NCBI RefSeq assembly: GCF_900141905.1
Contig: NZ_FQZF01000002.1
Location: 186,001 to 250,000, forward strand
DNA length: 64,000 nt
Direction: 5' to 3'
From: Muricoccus roseus
GTDB lineage: Bacteria; Pseudomonadota; Alphaproteobacteria; Acetobacterales; Acetobacteraceae
The position numbers and the translations under genes are program-made. Position 1 is the stretch's first letter. Each line of letters opens with the position of its first letter. Below, piece after piece: positions 16,080 to 24,926 of this stretch. The notes under the pieces are model-generated. The model ran no database searches and was not told the origin of the DNA. It saw nothing but the letters and a program-made list of their open reading frames with translations.

Positions 16080-17081
16080 TCAGAGGAAGTCCCGCAGCAG
16101 CGCTACCAGCGGCTTGTCGGCCGGTGGCATCGCGTAATCCCCCAGTTTGCCGGGGCGGACCCAGGCCAGGGCCTGGCCCTCCCGTCCTTCCACCGTGCCG
16201 GCCCAGCGGCGGCAGAGATAGAGCGGCATCAGCAGGTGCCGCCCCTCCAGCGGGTGGGAGGCAAAGGCGAAGGGCGCGAGGCAGGCGGCGGAGACATCGA
16301 TGCCCAGCTCCTCCTTCAACTCCCGGATCAGCGCCTCCTCGGGCGTCTCCCCGGGGGCCAGCTTGCCGCCGGGAAACTCCCAGAGCCCGGCCATGGGCTT
16401 GCCCTCGGGGCGGCGGGCGAGGAGCACGCGGCCGTCGGAATCGATCAGGGCGCAGGCGGCCACCAGCAGCAGGTTCGCGCCGGGCGCGGCGGCCGGGCCG
16501 GCCTGCGGCGCGGCCTCGGGCGCGGGCTGCCCGGCGGGGGCGGAGAGCTCGGCCCGGCCCGCGCGGAAGCGGCGCACGGGCAGGCGCGCGTTGCGGGCGG
16601 TGAAGTCCTGCTCCGCCATGCCGTCCGGGACGAAGCCGATGCGCGCCAGGACGGCGGCGGAGCGCTTGTTCTCCTCCAGCACCGAGGCGTGGATCACGTC
16701 GAGATCGAGATTGGCCAGCGCCCAGCGGGCCAGCCGCCCGGCCGCCTCGGGCCCGATTCCCTGGCCCCAGTGGCGCCGGCCGACCCAGTACCCCAGCTCG
16801 GCATGGCGCGGCGCGTCCCGGGTGGTGGTCAGGCCGACGCAGCCCACCAGCGCATCCTCCCGCATGATGGCGAGGTGCCAGGCGGTACCGGCCTCGATCT
16901 GGGCGCGGGTGGAGGCGATCCACTCATCCGCCAGCTCGCGCGGATAGGGGAAGGGGACGCGCGCCAGCATGCGCGCCACCTCCCAGTCGTTCACGAGCCG
17001 ATGGAGCTGGGCCGCATCCTCCGGCCGCAGGGCGCGCAGGGTCAGCGCCCCTGCGCGTAGCGGCGCGAAAATGCCGTCCAT
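16080..17081 (-). CDS. Fusion of GNAT N-acetyltransferase and Nudix (MutT-like) hydrolase
   Basis: A 333-aa two-domain protein. Residues about 8-165 form a RimJ/RimL-type GNAT domain (LTLRALRPEDAAQLHRLV, ELGYWVGRRHWGQGIGPEA with the acetyl-CoA loop, SVLEENKRSAAVLARIGF). An Ala/Pro linker leads to a Nudix domain (about 205-333) with the Nudix box spread over GGKLAPGETPEEALI and RELKEELGI. MutT-type enzymes hydrolyse oxidised or non-canonical nucleoside triphosphates; the GNAT substrate is unknown. The gene starts 4 bp after the rne stop codon, so it is in the RNase E operon. GNAT-Nudix fusions of this order occur in other Alphaproteobacteria. Confidence 0.92.
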   Translation of the reverse strand: MDGIFAPLRAGALTLRALRPEDAAQLHRLVNDWEVARMLARVPFPYPRELADEWIASTRAQIEAGTAWHLAIMREDALVGCVGLTTTRDAPRHAELGYWVGRRHWGQGIGPEAAGRLARWALANLDLDVIHASVLEENKRSAAVLARIGFVPDGMAEQDFTARNARLPVRRFRAGRAELSAPAGQPAPEAAPQAGPAAAPGANLLLVAACALIDSDGRVLLARRPEGKPMAGLWEFPGGKLAPGETPEEALIRELKEELGIDVSAACLAPFAFASHPLEGRHLLMPLYLCRRWAGTVEGREGQALAWVRPGKLGDYAMPPADKPLVALLRDFL

Positions 17082-17085
17082 CACG

Positions 17086-20031
17086 TCAGCGACGCCACCA
17101 GCCCTTCTTCGCCGGGGCCGCCGAGGAGTCCTCGGTGCCGAGCAGCACGGGCTGCACGACGGTGCCGACCACGGGCTCGGCACGCTCGGGCTCGGCATCC
17201 GGCGCGGGGGCCGCGGCGGGCACCTCGGCCGGAGGCTCGGCCCGAACCTCGGCCGGAGCCTGGGCGACTGGCTCCGGCGCGGGGGCCGGCTCCGGCTGCG
17301 CTGGCGCGGCGGCCTCGGCCGGGGTCTCCTCCGGCCGGGCTTCCTCGGCCGCCGCAGCCTCGGGCGCTGCGACAGGCGCCTCGGCCGGGGCGGCGGAGAT
17401 GGGGATCTCGCGCACGGCGCGCGGCGCGGCATCGGCCGTGGCCGCCTCCTCCACCGCGTCCATCGCGTCCATCAGCGCGTCATAGGTCCCGGCGAAGGGA
17501 TCGGCCGGGGTCGGGCCGGCATAGCGCGGGGCCTCCTCGCCCTCGGCGCGCGGCGCCTCGCCCTCGGCCTCACGGCGGAAGCGGCCGCCCCCGCGGCGGC
17601 TGCGGCGGCGACGGGCGTCGCCCTCGGGCCGCTCCCCGGCGGGGCGGGGCGCCTCGGCCTCCGTGGCCTCGGCCCGGGAAGCGGACACGGCCTCCTCCGC
17701 CGCGACCTCGGTGCTTTCGCCCTCGGAGCCTTCCTCGTCGGAACCCTCCTCGCCGGAGGCGGATTCGGCGCCCTCATTCGCGGTGCCGTCCTCGCGGCGT
17801 CCGCCACGGCGGCGGCGGCGGCGGCGGCGGCCACGCTCGCCCGCGCCCTCGCCGTTGCGCGCCTCGGTAGCGGCGCCGCTGCCCTCCTCGGCCTCCTCGG
17901 CCGTGACGGGCTCCTCCTCGTCATCGCCGCCGCCGCCGGTGATGAAGACCGGCTCGGGCGCGTAATCCATCCGCAGCGCGGGCGCCGTGGTGGAGGGGGC
18001 GGGCTGGGTCTGCGGCCGCGTGCGCTCGATCCGGTTCTGCGCCGCGGTCATCTCCGCATCCGGCTCGAAGATCACGCACATGTCGTGGCGGCGCTCCGCC
18101 GCGGCCAGGCGCTCGCGCTTGCGGTTGAGGATGTGCATCGCGACCGAGGGCGAGCACCGCACGACGATCTCGGCGGCGCGGCGCTTGGCGCCCTCCTCCT
18201 CGATGGCGCGCAGCACATGCAGGGCCGAGCTCTCCTCGGAGCGCACGATGCCCAGGCCCTGGCAATGCGGGCAGGTGACGAAGGAGTGCTCCGTCAGGCT
18301 CGGGCGCAGCCGCTGGCGGGACATCTCCAGCAGGCCGAAATGGGAGATGCGGCCGACCTGGATGCGCGCGCGGTCATGGCGCAGCGCCTCCTTCAGGCGG
18401 CGCTCCACCATGCCGTCGTGGCGGCTGCTCTCCATGTCGATGAAGTCGATGACGACGAGGCCGGCCAGGTCGCGCAGGCGCAGCTGGCGGGCGATCTCGT
18501 CCGCGGCCTCGAGATTGGTGCGGAGCGCCGTGTCCTCGATATGCCGGTCGCGCGTGGCGCGGCCCGAGTTCACGTCGATGGAGACCAGCGCCTCGGTCTG
18601 GTTGATGACGATGTAGCCGCCCGAGCGGAGCTGCACGGTGGGCGACATCATCGCGTCCAGCTGCTGCTCGACGCCCGCGCGGGCGAAGAGCGGCATGCCG
18701 GGCTCGCGGTAGAGCTTAATCTTGCGCTCGTTCTGCGGCATCAGCATCCGCGTGAACTCGCGGGCCTGACGGAAGGCCTCGTCGCCCTCGATCTGGATTT
18801 CCTCGATGTCCTTCGCGAAGTTGTCGCGGATGGCACGCTTGAGGAGGTCCGCCTCCTCATAGACCAGCGCGGGCGCGGTCGAGGAGAGCGTGCGCTCGCG
18901 GATGTCGTCCCAGAGGCGCAGCAGGTATTCGCCGTCCCGCCGGATCTCGGGCTTGGGCCGCTGCGCGCCGGCGGTGCGGACGATCATGCTCATGCCACGC
19001 GGCAGGCTCAGCTCGTCGATCACCTCGCGCAGGCGCTTGCGGTCGGTGGCGGAGGTGATCTTGCGGGAGACGCCGCCGCCCTTGGGCGAGTTCGGCATCA
19101 GCACGGAGAAGCGGCCGGGCAGGGAGATATAGGTGGTGAGGGCCGCGCCCTTGTTGCCGCGCTCCTCCTTCACGACCTGGACGAGGATGATCTGCCGGCG
19201 GCGGATCACCTCCTGGATCTTGTAGTGGCGCAGGAACTTGGAGGGGATGCGGCGCTCGCGGCGCTCCTCGTCCCCGCCCTCGTCGCCATTCCGGTCCTCG
19301 CCGCCGATCGTCTCGGGCGGGAGGGTGGATTCGCTGACCGTCTCGACGTCGCCGTCTTCCTCGGAATCCTCTTCGGCGGCGTCCTTCGCCGCGGCCACCG
19401 GGTCGCCCTCGCTCACGCGGTCCACATGCATGGTCATGGGCTGGGCGCGTGCGTTGGAGGGAGCCGTGGGGGCGCCATCCTCGCCGCCGGCCGTCTCGCC
19501 ATCGGGGGCGGTGCCCGCGGGCTCGTCGGTGCCCGGGGTGCTGGTCGGCTCGGCGGTAGTGTCGGCGGTGGCGCCGGATTCATCCACGGTTTCGCCGGGC
19601 CGCGGGGCAGAGGGCTCCTCGGAGGCGCCGGCCGTTCCGGAAGCGCTCCTCGCCTCATCGCGGCCGATCAGGTCGGCATCGTCTTCCGGGGCCAGGCGCT
19701 CGGCCGCGGTCTCGATCTCGTCCTCGGGATCCTCCTCGTCCTCCTCCTGGGCCTGCATCTCCAGCAGGCGCTGACGGTCGGCGACGGGGATCTGGTAGTA
19801 GTCCGGGTGGATCTCGCCGAAGGCGAGGAAGCCGTGGCGGTTGCCGCCATACTCGACGAAGGCGGCCTGGAGGCTTGGCTCCACGCGGACGATCTTCGCG
19901 AGATAGATATTGCCCTTCAGCGGGCGGCGGTTCTGGGTCTCGAGATCGAAATCCTCAAGACGGTTGCCGTCCAGCACCACCACCCGCGTCTCTTCGGGGT
20001 GGGATGCATCGATCAGCATGCGCTTGGTCAT
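17086..20031 (-). CDS. rne: Ribonuclease E (RNase E/G family)
   Basis: Essential endoribonuclease for mRNA decay and rRNA/tRNA maturation, 981 aa. The start MTKRMLIDASHPEETRVVV is typical of alphaproteobacterial RNase E. The S1 RNA-binding domain begins at GNIYLAKIVRVEPSLQAAF and is split by an acidic, low-complexity insertion (about residues 93-255), as in other Alphaproteobacteria. The catalytic part holds the metal-binding Asp in VSIDVNSGRAT and the second in VVIDFIDM, and the zinc-link cysteines in CPHCQGLG. The last 300 or so residues are Arg-, Glu-, Ala- and Pro-rich disordered sequence, the usual degradosome scaffold. A 716-bp non-coding region precedes it and a GNAT-Nudix gene follows by 4 bp. 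Confidence 0.97.
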   Translation of the reverse strand: MTKRMLIDASHPEETRVVVLDGNRLEDFDLETQNRRPLKGNIYLAKIVRVEPSLQAAFVEYGGNRHGFLAFGEIHPDYYQIPVADRQRLLEMQAQEEDEEDPEDEIETAAERLAPEDDADLIGRDEARSASGTAGASEEPSAPRPGETVDESGATADTTAEPTSTPGTDEPAGTAPDGETAGGEDGAPTAPSNARAQPMTMHVDRVSEGDPVAAAKDAAEEDSEEDGDVETVSESTLPPETIGGEDRNGDEGGDEERRERRIPSKFLRHYKIQEVIRRRQIILVQVVKEERGNKGAALTTYISLPGRFSVLMPNSPKGGGVSRKITSATDRKRLREVIDELSLPRGMSMIVRTAGAQRPKPEIRRDGEYLLRLWDDIRERTLSSTAPALVYEEADLLKRAIRDNFAKDIEEIQIEGDEAFRQAREFTRMLMPQNERKIKLYREPGMPLFARAGVEQQLDAMMSPTVQLRSGGYIVINQTEALVSIDVNSGRATRDRHIEDTALRTNLEAADEIARQLRLRDLAGLVVIDFIDMESSRHDGMVERRLKEALRHDRARIQVGRISHFGLLEMSRQRLRPSLTEHSFVTCPHCQGLGIVRSEESSALHVLRAIEEEGAKRRAAEIVVRCSPSVAMHILNRKRERLAAAERRHDMCVIFEPDAEMTAAQNRIERTRPQTQPAPSTTAPALRMDYAPEPVFITGGGGDDEEEPVTAEEAEEGSGAATEARNGEGAGERGRRRRRRRRGGRREDGTANEGAESASGEEGSDEEGSEGESTEVAAEEAVSASRAEATEAEAPRPAGERPEGDARRRRSRRGGGRFRREAEGEAPRAEGEEAPRYAGPTPADPFAGTYDALMDAMDAVEEAATADAAPRAVREIPISAAPAEAPVAAPEAAAAEEARPEETPAEAAAPAQPEPAPAPEPVAQAPAEVRAEPPAEVPAAAPAPDAEPERAEPVVGTVVQPVLLGTEDSSAAPAKKGWWRR

Positions 20032-20747
20032 GGAAGGCGGAACTCCGCGCCGCGCGGGGCACTGGGCGGCCGGCGGCGGTGAGGGTTGGCGGAGCGGGAG
20101 AAGCGCGGTGCGGGGCAGAGCGAAGCATCGCCGTCATCCGTCCTTTCTCCCGTGGCGGGCGGCCCGGGGGCCCCCCTGTGTGCTGTTCGCGGGCACGAGA
20201 CGTGCCCAGTGGTTTCGGCGTGCCGTGCGCGACCCCTTGGGCGGCGCCCCTCCATCCGGGGATGGCGGCGCGCGCGGGCGGGCCGGCGACGGGCGCGTTG
20301 CGGTCCATCAGTCCCACGCATGGGACGCTTGGCCCTGCCGCGCCGCATGGCGCGCGCCGGGGAAGGCTGGTAACCCGCTGCCCCGTGTGCCGGGCCGGCG
20401 CGCCGGCCGGAGACCGGCGCTGGCGGCGGCCCTTTTCGGGGCGTGACGGGGCCGGGCGTCCAAGCTGGCTGGACAAGTCTCACTGGACTGGCGGCCGTTC
20501 CGTGGTCGGCCGCACCCGAAAACCCTCCACCGGCGGCGTGCCGCCGGGGCAATCCACCATACTGAGGGGGGTGCCGAGGGGCAAGGCGCTGTGTGCCCCG
20601 TGCCACACCTTGGCCTGAAGCGGCCGGAAAGGGGCTCCTGGGGTCCTGTTTCCCTCCGTCACGCTTCAGACAAGCTTCAACCGCAATCCCGGTGCTACGA
20701 TGTAGACCAAGGGGATGCCTGACGACCTTGAGGGGGGACGTGAGGGG
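20032..20747. other. Long divergent intergenic region between rne and amiC (probable rne leader)
   Basis: These 716 bp contain no convincing gene: open frames here lack family motifs and ribosome binding sites. Several inverted repeats stand out. They are GTCCCA/TGGGAC (20311-20326, loop CGCA), a 16-bp palindrome GGCCGGCGCGCCGGCC (20393-20408), CCGGCGGC/GCCGCCGG (20530-20547) and CTGAAGCG/CGCTTCAG (20615-20622 with 20662-20669). RNase E genes often carry a long structured 5' leader through which RNase E controls its own mRNA, so the left part probably is such a leader. The right end must hold the amiC promoter, but I cannot place hexamers with confidence. Confidence 0.5.
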
Positions 20748-21869
20748 ATGAGAACGAACTTGCCGCGCCGGGGCCTGCTGGCCGCGGCCCTGGCCGCCTT
20801 GGTCGCGCCACGCCCGGCCGCCGCCGATGGCGCGAGCCTGCGGGCCGACGGAAATGGCGTGCGCCTGGTGCTGCCCGGTGCCGCCACCGGCCCCTGGCGA
20901 TTGAGCGCCGATGCCCGGCCGCAGCGCCTGGTGCTCAGCCTGCCGCGCCACGGATGGGAGGGGCCGCGCCTGCTCTCCGGCATCGCTCCCGTGCGCACGC
21001 TGCGCTGGGACCCACGGGCCCGGCGCCTCACCATCGACCTCACCGGTCCTGTCGCGGCGCCGGGGGTCGGCCAGGAGGGGGGGGCGCTCGTCCTGTCGAT
21101 CCGGCCCGGCCCGGCAGCGGCCTTCGCCCGGCTGGCGGGCCCTAGCCGCCCCATCGCCCAGGGGCAGGGCGGCGCCCGCCCGGTGGTGGTGCTGGACCCC
21201 GGCCATGGCGGCAAGGACCCGGGCGCGATCGGGGCCACGGGCACGCAGGAGAAGCGCATCGTCCTCGCCGCCGCCCAGGAGATGAAGCGGCGGCTCGAGG
21301 CGGGCGGGCGCTGCCGGGTCCTCATGACCCGCAGCCGAGATGTCTTCGTCCCCCTGGCGAGCCGGGTGGACTTCGCGCGCCGCCAGCGGGCCACTCTTTT
21401 CGTCTCGATCCATGCGGATTCGGCGCCCGGGGCTCGCGGGGCCAGTGTCTATACCCTCTCGGAAACCGCCTCCGACGCCCTGTCCGCCGCCCTGGCCCGG
21501 CGTGAGAATGCCGCCGATTCGGCGGGCGGGCTCAATCTGCCGCCCGTGCCGCCCGATGTGCAGCGGATCCTCCTCAGCCTCGTTCGGCAGGAGACGCGGC
21601 AGGGCTCCGTGCGGCTGGCCAACATGACGGTCGGCGCGCTGCGTCCGCGCGTGCCGCTGCTGCCCAACACGCATCGCCAGGCAGCCTTCGCCGTCCTGAA
21701 ATCGCCCGATATCCCCTCCATGCTCGTCGAGATCGGCTTCCTCTCGAACCGTCAGGACGAGGCCCAGCTGAAGCAGCCCCAGCACCGGGCGGTGGTTGCC
21801 ACGGCGCTCTCGGCAGCTGTGGAGGACTACCTGGAGCGGCCGGGCCTCGGAGTGGCCTCAGTGGGGTAG
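20748..21869 (+). CDS. amiC: N-acetylmuramoyl-L-alanine amidase, AmiC type
   Basis: Periplasmic zinc amidase that cuts the amide between muramic acid and the peptide stem during cell separation. 373 aa from the ATG at 20748, which has GAGGGG directly upstream; an in-frame ATG at 20715 is less likely. The N-terminus LPRRGLLAAALAALVA looks like a twin-arginine signal, as in E. coli AmiC. An AMIN-like region (about 40-145) precedes the Amidase_3 domain, with zinc ligands in VLDPGHGGKDPGA, a Glu in TGTQEKRI and a His in FVSIHADS, and catalytic Glu in MLVEIGFLSN. It is followed by the PBP1A gene, an arrangement conserved in Alphaproteobacteria. Confidence 0.95.
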   Translation: MRTNLPRRGLLAAALAALVAPRPAAADGASLRADGNGVRLVLPGAATGPWRLSADARPQRLVLSLPRHGWEGPRLLSGIAPVRTLRWDPRARRLTIDLTGPVAAPGVGQEGGALVLSIRPGPAAAFARLAGPSRPIAQGQGGARPVVVLDPGHGGKDPGAIGATGTQEKRIVLAAAQEMKRRLEAGGRCRVLMTRSRDVFVPLASRVDFARRQRATLFVSIHADSAPGARGASVYTLSETASDALSAALARRENAADSAGGLNLPPVPPDVQRILLSLVRQETRQGSVRLANMTVGALRPRVPLLPNTHRQAAFAVLKSPDIPSMLVEIGFLSNRQDEAQLKQPQHRAVVATALSAAVEDYLERPGLGVASVG

Positions 21870-22128
21870 CAAAAAAGGCGCGGGGTGGTTGGGCATGGCA
21901 TCTCGGCCACACCCGGGCAGGACCGCGGGACGGAACGGCGGCCGTCCGAAACCGGTTCGGCAGGGGCCGGGTTACCGACCCGACTTTCGCACGGGGGTGG
22001 GGCGATACACCGGCAAGGCGAGCACGCCGCCGGCAATGTTAAGGATCACCTCCCTAGAAAACTCCGAGGCCAGGGCACGGGCCTGTCATTCGCCCCCGTG
22101 CCTCGCCAGTTGATAAATGCATGTTAAG

Positions 22129-22149
22129 GGCCACCCCCGCCGGGTGGCC
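22129..22149 (+). promoter_or_regulatory. Hairpin just upstream of the mrcA ribosome binding site
   Basis: A perfect 8-bp stem (GGCCACCC at 22129-22136, GGGTGGCC at 22142-22149, loop CCGCC) ends 2-4 nt before the GAGGA ribosome binding site of the PBP1A gene. A second stem, GGCACGGG/CCCGTGCC (22074-22081 with 22095-22102), lies 27 nt further upstream. They could stabilise the leader or modulate translation. This rests on sequence symmetry only. Confidence 0.4.
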
Positions 22150-22161
22150 GTGAGGAACAGG

Positions 22162-24777
22162 ATGGCATCGAGAGATCTCCGCGCCGAACGTCCGCTGGTG
22201 GGCGAGCGTCGCCCCCGGGACGGGGCTGCACCCGTGGAGCCGACGGATTCGATGGATATCCCCCCGGTGCCGCCGCCGGGTACTGGCAAGCCGCGTCCGC
22301 GCCGTGCCATCTGGCTGCGCCGCACCGTGGGCTTTGTTCTCGGCGTGGGCATGGTCGGCGTAGTGGTGGGCGGGATTGCCGGCTATGGGCTGTGGCGGAA
22401 CGCCACCGCCGACCTGCCGGACCATGCCTGGCTGGCAGACTACCAGCCGCCCCAGCTCTCGCGCATCTTCGCAGCCGACAGCCGGCTGATGGCCGAGCTG
22501 GCGCTGGAGCGCCGCGTCTTCGTGCCGATCGGGGCCATTCCGAAGCGGCTGCAGCAGGCCTTCGTCTCGGCCGAGGACCAGCGCTTCTGGGATCACCACG
22601 GGGTTGACCCCATCGGCATCCTGCGCGCGGCCATCACCAATCTGGAGCAGATGGGCACGGGCCGGCGGGCCGGCGGCGCCTCCACCATCACCCAGCAGGT
22701 AGCCAAGAACATGCTGGTGGGCGCCGACCGCACCATCATGCGAAAGGTGCGCGAGGCCATCCTCGCCCAGCGGCTCGAGAGCGCGATGAGCAAGGAGCGC
22801 ATCCTCGAGATTTATCTGAACGAGATTTTCCTGGGCGCCCAGGCCTATGGCGTGGCCGCCGCCGCGCAGAACTACTTCAACAAGGGGCTGGACGAGCTGA
22901 CCTTGGGCGAGATGGCCTTCCTGGCCGTGCTGCCCAAGGCGCCGAACAACTACAACCCGGCCCGCTACCCCGAGCGCGCCAAGGAGCGGCGCGACTGGGT
23001 GCTGGACCGCATGGTCGAGGACCGCGCCGTCACGCGCGAGGAAGCCGAGGCCGCCAAGCAGGAGCCGATCCAGTATCGCGGCCGGGCCCGGCCGGACATG
23101 GTGGCGGTGGGCCAGTACTTCACCGAGGAGGTGCGGCGAGAGCTGAACACCCGCTTCGGGCCGGAACAGACCACCATGGGCGGGCTCGTCGTCCGCACCT
23201 CCATGGACCCGAAGCTGCAGGCGACGACTGAAACCTCCCTGCGCAACCACCTCATGGCCTATGACCGGCGCCGTGGCGGCTGGCGCGGGCCGGTGACGAA
23301 GGTCTCCGCCGCCGCGGCCGAATGGATGCCTGCGCTCGAGGGCGTGCAGCGCGTTCCCGGCATGCTGCCGGAATGGCGCCTGGCCGTGGTGCTGGAGGTG
23401 GGCGCGCGCGAGGCCCGGCTCGGCTGGGCCGAGAGGCCCAACCCGCGCGTCCCAGCGCAGCCACGCGAGGGCCGGCTGGCCATGGAGGACATCCCCTGGT
23501 CCCGCGTCTCGCGTGATGGGCGGCTCGGCCCGGCGATGCGCCGGATGCAGGATGCGCTCAGCCCCGGCGATGTGGTGATGGTGGAAACCCTGCCGGCCGC
23601 GGCCGCCCAGGGCCGCACCCCCGCGCGCGGCGAGCGGCTGGCGCTGCGCCAGATCCCGCAGGTGGAAGGCGCGGTCGTCGCGCTGGACCCCTCGACGGGC
23701 CGCGTGCTGGCCATGTCCGGCGGTTTCAACTTCGACAAGTCCTGGTTCAACCGCGCGACCCAGGCGATGCGGCAGCCCGGCTCCTCCTTCAAGCCCTTCG
23801 TCTATGTGACGGCGCTGGAGCAGGGCATCCCGCCCAACCAGCAGCTGCTCGACGCGCCCTTCGAGATGATGACGCCCCAGGGCGTCTGGCGCCCCGGCAA
23901 TTACAGCGGCAACTCCAATGGCTGGGTGACCATGCGCACCGCCATCGAGAAGTCGCTGAACCAGGTGACGGTGCGGCTGGCGCAGGAGATCGGCATCGAC
24001 AAGGTGGCGGAGACCGCCCGGCGGTTCGGCGTCATCCCGAACATGCCCCGCGTCCTCTCCATGGCCCTCGGCGCCGGGGAGACGACCGTGATGCGGATGG
24101 CCGCCGGCTATGCCGCCTTCGTCAACGGCGGCAAGTTCGTGGAACCCTCCCTGATCGACAGCGTGCAGGACCGCTTCGGCCATATCGTGTGGCGCAATGA
24201 GGCTCGGCGCTGCGAGGGCTGTGACGCCGATGCCGCCGCCGGCCCGCCGCGGCTGGCCGATGCCCGGCGCCAGGTCGTGGACCCGATCGCGGCCTATCAG
24301 ATGGTCTCGCTTCTGCAGGGCGTGACCCAGCGTGGCACGGGCGTGGCCGCGGCCAAGGGGCTGAACCGCCCCGTCGCCGGCAAGACCGGCACGACCAACG
24401 ACTATTTCGACAACTGGTTCGTCGGCTTCACGCCGGACATCGTGGTCGCCGTCTGGGTGGGTTTCGACGACCCCCACAGCCTGGGCGAGGGCGAGACCGG
24501 CGGCGGCAACGCGGCGCCGATCTTCAACGAGGTGGTGGCAGCGGCCCTGCAGGACAGCCCGCCCGTGCCATTCCGCGCCCCGCCGGGCGTGGCGCTGGTC
24601 CGGGTTTCCACCAGCAACGGCCAGTCTATCCTCGAGCCCTTCAAGCCCGGCACGGAGAACGCGGCCCGTCCGCCCATGGGGGGCTACGAGGCCTCGGGCG
24701 GTGGTGGCGGCGGTGGTGGTGGGGGCGGCGGCGCCACGGCTTCGGCCGTGGACAGCAGCCTGGGCGGGCTCTACTAG
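22162..24777 (+). CDS. mrcA: Penicillin-binding protein 1A (class A, bifunctional)
   Basis: Inner-membrane peptidoglycan synthase with glycosyltransferase and transpeptidase activity, 871 aa. The ATG at 22162 follows GAGGA at 6 nt; an in-frame ATG at 22117 lies before a hairpin and is rejected. One N-terminal membrane segment (about 56-75) is followed by the GT51 domain with catalytic Glu in SAEDQRFWDHHG, GGASTITQQVAKN and YLNEIFLGAQAYGV. The transpeptidase carries the SxxK serine in PGSSFKPF, the SxN motif in EKSLNQVT and KTG in VAGKTGTTNDYFDNW. An insertion typical of PBP1A lies between the two domains, and the C-terminus is a glycine run. It sits between amiC and prfB. Confidence 0.97.
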   Translation: MASRDLRAERPLVGERRPRDGAAPVEPTDSMDIPPVPPPGTGKPRPRRAIWLRRTVGFVLGVGMVGVVVGGIAGYGLWRNATADLPDHAWLADYQPPQLSRIFAADSRLMAELALERRVFVPIGAIPKRLQQAFVSAEDQRFWDHHGVDPIGILRAAITNLEQMGTGRRAGGASTITQQVAKNMLVGADRTIMRKVREAILAQRLESAMSKERILEIYLNEIFLGAQAYGVAAAAQNYFNKGLDELTLGEMAFLAVLPKAPNNYNPARYPERAKERRDWVLDRMVEDRAVTREEAEAAKQEPIQYRGRARPDMVAVGQYFTEEVRRELNTRFGPEQTTMGGLVVRTSMDPKLQATTETSLRNHLMAYDRRRGGWRGPVTKVSAAAAEWMPALEGVQRVPGMLPEWRLAVVLEVGAREARLGWAERPNPRVPAQPREGRLAMEDIPWSRVSRDGRLGPAMRRMQDALSPGDVVMVETLPAAAAQGRTPARGERLALRQIPQVEGAVVALDPSTGRVLAMSGGFNFDKSWFNRATQAMRQPGSSFKPFVYVTALEQGIPPNQQLLDAPFEMMTPQGVWRPGNYSGNSNGWVTMRTAIEKSLNQVTVRLAQEIGIDKVAETARRFGVIPNMPRVLSMALGAGETTVMRMAAGYAAFVNGGKFVEPSLIDSVQDRFGHIVWRNEARRCEGCDADAAAGPPRLADARRQVVDPIAAYQMVSLLQGVTQRGTGVAAAKGLNRPVAGKTGTTNDYFDNWFVGFTPDIVVAVWVGFDDPHSLGEGETGGGNAAPIFNEVVAAALQDSPPVPFRAPPGVALVRVSTSNGQSILEPFKPGTENAARPPMGGYEASGGGGGGGGGGGGATASAVDSSLGGLY

Positions 24778-24926
24778 GTCCGCCCCGGGCTTCCCATCTG
24801 AAGGGGACGCCCATTTCACTTCCAAGGGGATCGGATCGGCGCTTCCGCGGCTCCCGGCGCGGCCCGCCGCCGAAACGGTCTCCGCGCGGCTCGCCGCCGC
24901 GACGATCCGACTGGACCTGCTGACCC

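Noticed and set aside
16969-20082. A 1037-codon open frame on the plus strand across rne
   Set aside because: It is the antisense of rne. The RNase E reading frame carries all catalytic motifs, while the plus-strand translation is Gly/Arg/Leu-rich without motifs.
20028-20714. Small open frames in the rne/amiC intergenic region
   Set aside because: All have arginine/proline-rich translations, no ribosome binding site and no known motif. The region reads better as leader and promoter DNA.
22117-22161. ATG at 22117 as start of the PBP1A gene
   Set aside because: It lacks a ribosome binding site and would put a perfect hairpin inside the coding region. The ATG at 22162 has GAGGA at the right distance.
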